Shown piece after piece: positions 61,120 through 64,000 of a DNA stretch of 64,000 nucleotides (positions within the stretch are counted from its first letter, which is position 1; each line of letters opens with the position of its first letter). A program made the position numbers and the translations under genes. The notes beneath the pieces are model-generated. The model was not told where the DNA came from. It searched no databases and worked only from the letters and a program-made list of their open reading frames with translations. Where the stretch lies: the NCBI RefSeq assembly GCF_019578655.1, contig NC_063264.1, positions 23,831,688 through 23,895,687 on the forward strand, read 5' to 3'. The DNA is from Ricinus communis (taxonomy: Eukaryota; Streptophyta; Magnoliopsida; Malpighiales; Euphorbiaceae).

Positions 61120-63195
61120 TGTAATACCTGAAATTTCTCTTTAATAAAGATAATATTAATAATGATTAATAAATGAGTTTTATTTAAATTAATTTAATTA
61201 TATTTTTATTCAGTTTAATTGGAATGATTTAAACGTAATTTTAAAATTTAATATTAGACAAATAAATGAGTTATTTTTCTATACCCAATTAGTTTGATTT
61301 TTAAGGAGTTAATTAAGTAAATTATTTGAGAAATAAATTATATTTTCGGTTATTGGAGTTTTTCCAAAATGTATATATATAAATAAAATTATATATTGGA
61401 GGATTATGGAAGAATTTGTAAAAGGTGTTTTTATAAAAAAATCTTGGAAAAATTGGTATTTTAATTAGCTAGTGGAATTTAATTTTAAGTTAGAAAATAT
61501 TTAGCAAATTGGTTATTTAATTTAATTGTGTGTTAGGACTAAATTAGAAATTTATTTTGGAATAAGGATTAAAAGTATAATTTCATTAATATGGGGTTTT
61601 AATGAAAATTTTATGTTTGGTATTTTTATAAATAAGTACGTCGGTCATGGGTATATATGTAATTATGTATTTCAATAATTCTAATTTGGCCCAAATTAAA
61701 TAGTTAGGGGCTTAATTGAAAGGCTAAAGAAAAGTTTGGGAGTTAATTGGAATTTTTACAGGACGAAATTTGCAGTAATTAAAAAAGTTGAGGAACCTAA
61801 TTGCAAGGAAGGAAAGTTCAGGGGCTAATTGTCGATATGGAGAAGAACAAAAGAAAAGAAGGATCGGGGAGAGAGAAAGAAGAATCAAGGAAGAGGAAGA
61901 AGAAGAAGGCGAATTCCAGCTGGTGGCGACCGGCGATGCCGGCGAGGAAGCTAGGCGGCGATGGAGGGTGTCAGCGGAATCGCTGGCAAGCGTCCGGCCA
62001 TTTCAGTGTTGGCCGAAGTCGGGTGGCGATCGGCTCTAAAGTAGAGCTCTTGTTTGGCAATGACACTGTGGTACCAAGACCGAAGATCCAAATGAAGTGA
62101 ATTTAGGAGGGGCAGCCGACGTTTTTGGGTTTTTCTGGCGAGCTCCGGCGAGCTATGAACAATCGGAGGGCATATCCCGACTCTCTTAGCTCAAGCTTCG
62201 CAATGGCATCGGACTTCATTTGCAAATCGACGGCCGAGATCATCCGCAAATCTCTTCGGATGATCGAGGGTCGGATCGAAAAATCGAAAGCGGGAATCGT
62301 CATCAGCACGTCGTTTCGAGTCCGATGGTGTGTTCGGATCGTCGATTGGACTCCGGCGGCTAGAGGCGAGTTGACCGAGCGATCAAGCGTCTCGGTAATT
62401 TTCTCTGGCCCGTTGATTTTGGAATTCTTTGATTTAATTGTGTGTCTATTGAATTGTGTTGAATATTATAAAATATTGTGTGTTAAAATATTTGTTGTCG
62501 GACTGCCTGCCTTAGATTGTGTTTTTTGTGCTGTGTGGCGGAGTCGGAAAAATTAGTGAAGTCTTGGGAACCCGACTCCCGTTGTATTAATTGTTGAATA
62601 TTTGAAGTATTTTTCTGGAAGGTCCTGGACCCATTTTATGGGGGTAAATATTCGTATTATAGGGGAGGTTCTGCCGAATTTTCGGTAGAATTTACCCGAG
62701 TCGAGATTCTTAGACAGTCAGTCCTAGGAATTTAGACCTAGGATCAATTGTAAATTGTTCAGCGTTATTGATAAATTGTTTTCCATGATTAGATAATCCG
62801 TCTGTTCGGCTTGCTCCAACCGAGGCACCGGAGCAGAGCTAGGAAGTCGCTAAAGCTGTGAGTTAAAGTCATATATCTACTTACGTGTGTCATGCATAAA
62901 TTTTTGATTTGCTATCGTGATTATTTTATTGCAAGTTTAATTATTAATTTAATTATTATTCATATGTATTATGCTTTTTAATTACTATTCATATATGTTC
63001 TTCCTTTATCATTGATTTTATCATTGCATGATGACTCAGGATGGGACGGCAATAGAACATAAGAGTTTGATGAGTGTTCCGGTATAAATCCGAGAGTGAT
63101 GGAAAATGGTACATAGGTAAATTTAAAAAGAAAATATTAGAGCTCGATCGAAGATCGCTTCCCGCCAGAGTAAAGGTCTCTGGTTGATCATTGAT
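61120..63195 (+). repeat. Long LTR of the gypsy chromovirus family (copy 4), truncated
   Basis: Starts TGTAATACC and runs in reverse complement to copies 2 and 3: 'tttaattggaatgattta', 'gacaaataaatgagttattt', the GC-rich block (61900-62380), the 'gtcggaaaaa...gaacccgactcc' block (62540) and the 'gtgagttaaagtcatatat' block (62860). It breaks off at about 63195, lacking the last 600 or so bases and the terminal GTGACA. Frames inside it (for example 62125-62556) are not genes. Confidence 0.85.
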
Positions 63196-63258
63196 CTTTG
63201 GGTGCCAGCTCATTTGAGGGCTTTTAGCATACAAAGACAAAAAAGTATCTATTGTTTT

Positions 63259-63329
63259 GAGTTCGTCCGGAGTCGAACCCGGGTTTATTGCTTGGAACGC
63301 AATTATACTAATCGTTGGACTACGAACAC
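63259..63329 (-). tRNA. tRNA-Gly(UCC)-like sequence, probably degenerate
   Basis: The minus strand keeps most of plant tRNA-Gly(UCC): D-arm start TAGTCCAACG, an anticodon arm TTGCGTTCCAAGCAA with anticodon TCC (plus-strand GGA at 63294-63296), and T-arm CCGGGTTCGACTCCGG. The acceptor stem GTGTTCG / CGAACTC pairs at six of seven positions. The T arm lacks one C, giving 71 rather than 72 bases, and the D stem has mismatches. It may be a pseudo-tRNA. Confidence 0.6.
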
Positions 63330-63442
63330 TTCCTGTCATCCTTTATCTTCATTTTTATAATAACAGAAAAAACGATTTTTAGCCTCATCACCCCCGCTGT
63401 CGTCAATAACAGTATCTTTAATCTCTACTGTTTGTGAGAAAA
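63330..63442 (+). other. Likely 5' UTR or promoter of the gene starting at 63443
   Basis: Short non-coding stretch between the tRNA-like sequence and the start codon. Confidence 0.35.
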
Positions 63443-63620
63443 ATGGGAATGGAATCAGTTTCTCTGAGCTATACCTCTATGGTTGCACCAAATCATAAAA
63501 ACGGCCTTCACAAAAATAGAAAATATCCATTGATCTCAACCAATTTTGCCATAACAACGAGAACAAGAAGAAGGTTTCCCTTTTCTGTTATCAAGAATTA
63601 CAAACAGTACCATCCCCAAG
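63443..63620 (+). CDS. First exon of an unrecognised gene, possibly plastid-targeted
   Basis: From ATG at 63443 an open frame of 59 codons runs to an AAG|GTAAC donor at 63620 and then enters intron-like, T-rich DNA that extends beyond the window. The peptide is rich in Ser, Thr, Lys and Arg and poor in acidic residues (SVSLSYTSMVAPNH, then TTRTRRRFPFSV), which fits a chloroplast transit peptide. A second ATG two codons later is possible. No mature domain is visible, so the product is not named. Confidence 0.5.
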
Positions 63621-64000
63621 GTAACAATTCTCTTTCTGTCTTTCCTTCTTTCTTTCTTGATCAAACAATATGCTTCTACTGCTACTTGGTGTTAATGGGT
63701 CTTTTTTTCCTTTTTTTGATTGCTTGAAACTGTTGTTGGCCTAAAAGAATCTCTTTTTCTGATTTGTAATAACTTATTTTTTCTTATATTAATATTATTA
63801 TTATTAGATAAAGCTTTGACTAGTCATTCAGATAAGTTTCAGTCTATTAAGTTCAATTATTAGAATCATATTCATGTTTTCTAATTCTTTCTTTCGGTAA
63901 TATGAGATATTAGTGTACTGTATGATGTTAATGGAGCCTAACACCAAAGCCCTTTCTATATGAATTAATTTCATCGAGCATTTCTGCCTTGATAGGCAAT
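63621..64000 (+). other. First intron of the gene starting at 63443 (incomplete)
   Basis: T-rich DNA without an open frame after the donor at 63621. No convincing acceptor with a coding continuation before the window ends. Confidence 0.45.

Noticed and set aside
61788..62556. Frames of 83 to 143 codons
   Set aside because: Inside the LTR copy at 61120; the same stretch in sister LTRs is not conserved as protein.

Overview
The window is nuclear DNA from a flowering plant: AT-rich, with GT-AG introns of about 90 to 3,900 bases, genes of plant-specific families, several nested LTR retrotransposons and organelle-derived inserts. The gene set (AAE17/18-type acyl-activating enzyme, Xa21/EFR-type receptor kinase, LAT-family polyamine transporters, ETO1-like fragment) indicates a eudicot. 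A rosid such as a Euphorbiaceae species is a guess from general sequence feel, not something the sequence proves. No prokaryotic feature, operon or CRISPR array is present.

Layout. 1-1907: last six exons of a peroxisomal acyl-activating enzyme. 2150-2690: GC-richer, organelle-like insert. 2690-12860: repeat-rich DNA with a degenerate long LTR (4488 to about 6450), a decayed Ty3/gypsy Tat-type element (8640-11470) and a fold-back element. 13338-23184: complete seven-exon, 1,169-residue LRR receptor kinase (LRR XII-like, non-RD), with two fold-back elements, a deleted copia element and a LINE-like fragment inside intron 2. 24140-25790: an ETO1-like exon fragment, then a polyamine-transporter pseudogene with two stop codons. 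29385-30830: an intact transporter of the same family. 31160-31540: relic of a small cysteine-rich peptide gene. 31540-43960: non-coding DNA and two or more broken gypsy elements, one carrying a plastid ycf2 fragment between 34-base direct repeats. 43990-48003: tandem duplication of about 2 kb, each unit with one two-exon cysteine-rich secreted peptide gene on the minus strand. 48116-56280: nested retrotransposons, including a 2.78-kb solo LTR with a clear target-site duplication and an inverted reverse-transcriptase segment. 59094-60467: a third transporter copy, opposite in orientation to the second. 61120-63195: another copy of the long LTR. 63259-63329: degenerate tRNA-Gly(UCC)-like sequence. 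63443-63620: first exon of an unrecognised gene that runs off the window.

How the genes relate. They are separate plant transcription units with no shared pathway evident. Gene-family evolution is the main story: transporter copies at three stages (intact, C-terminally altered, nonsense-disrupted), and a cysteine-rich peptide family with an eight-cysteine copy, a six-cysteine copy and a relic about 14 kb away. The cysteine-rich pair is the best candidate for something little described, because copy B has lost two neighbouring cysteines by parallel Cys-to-Tyr changes while keeping its frame, splice sites and signal peptide.
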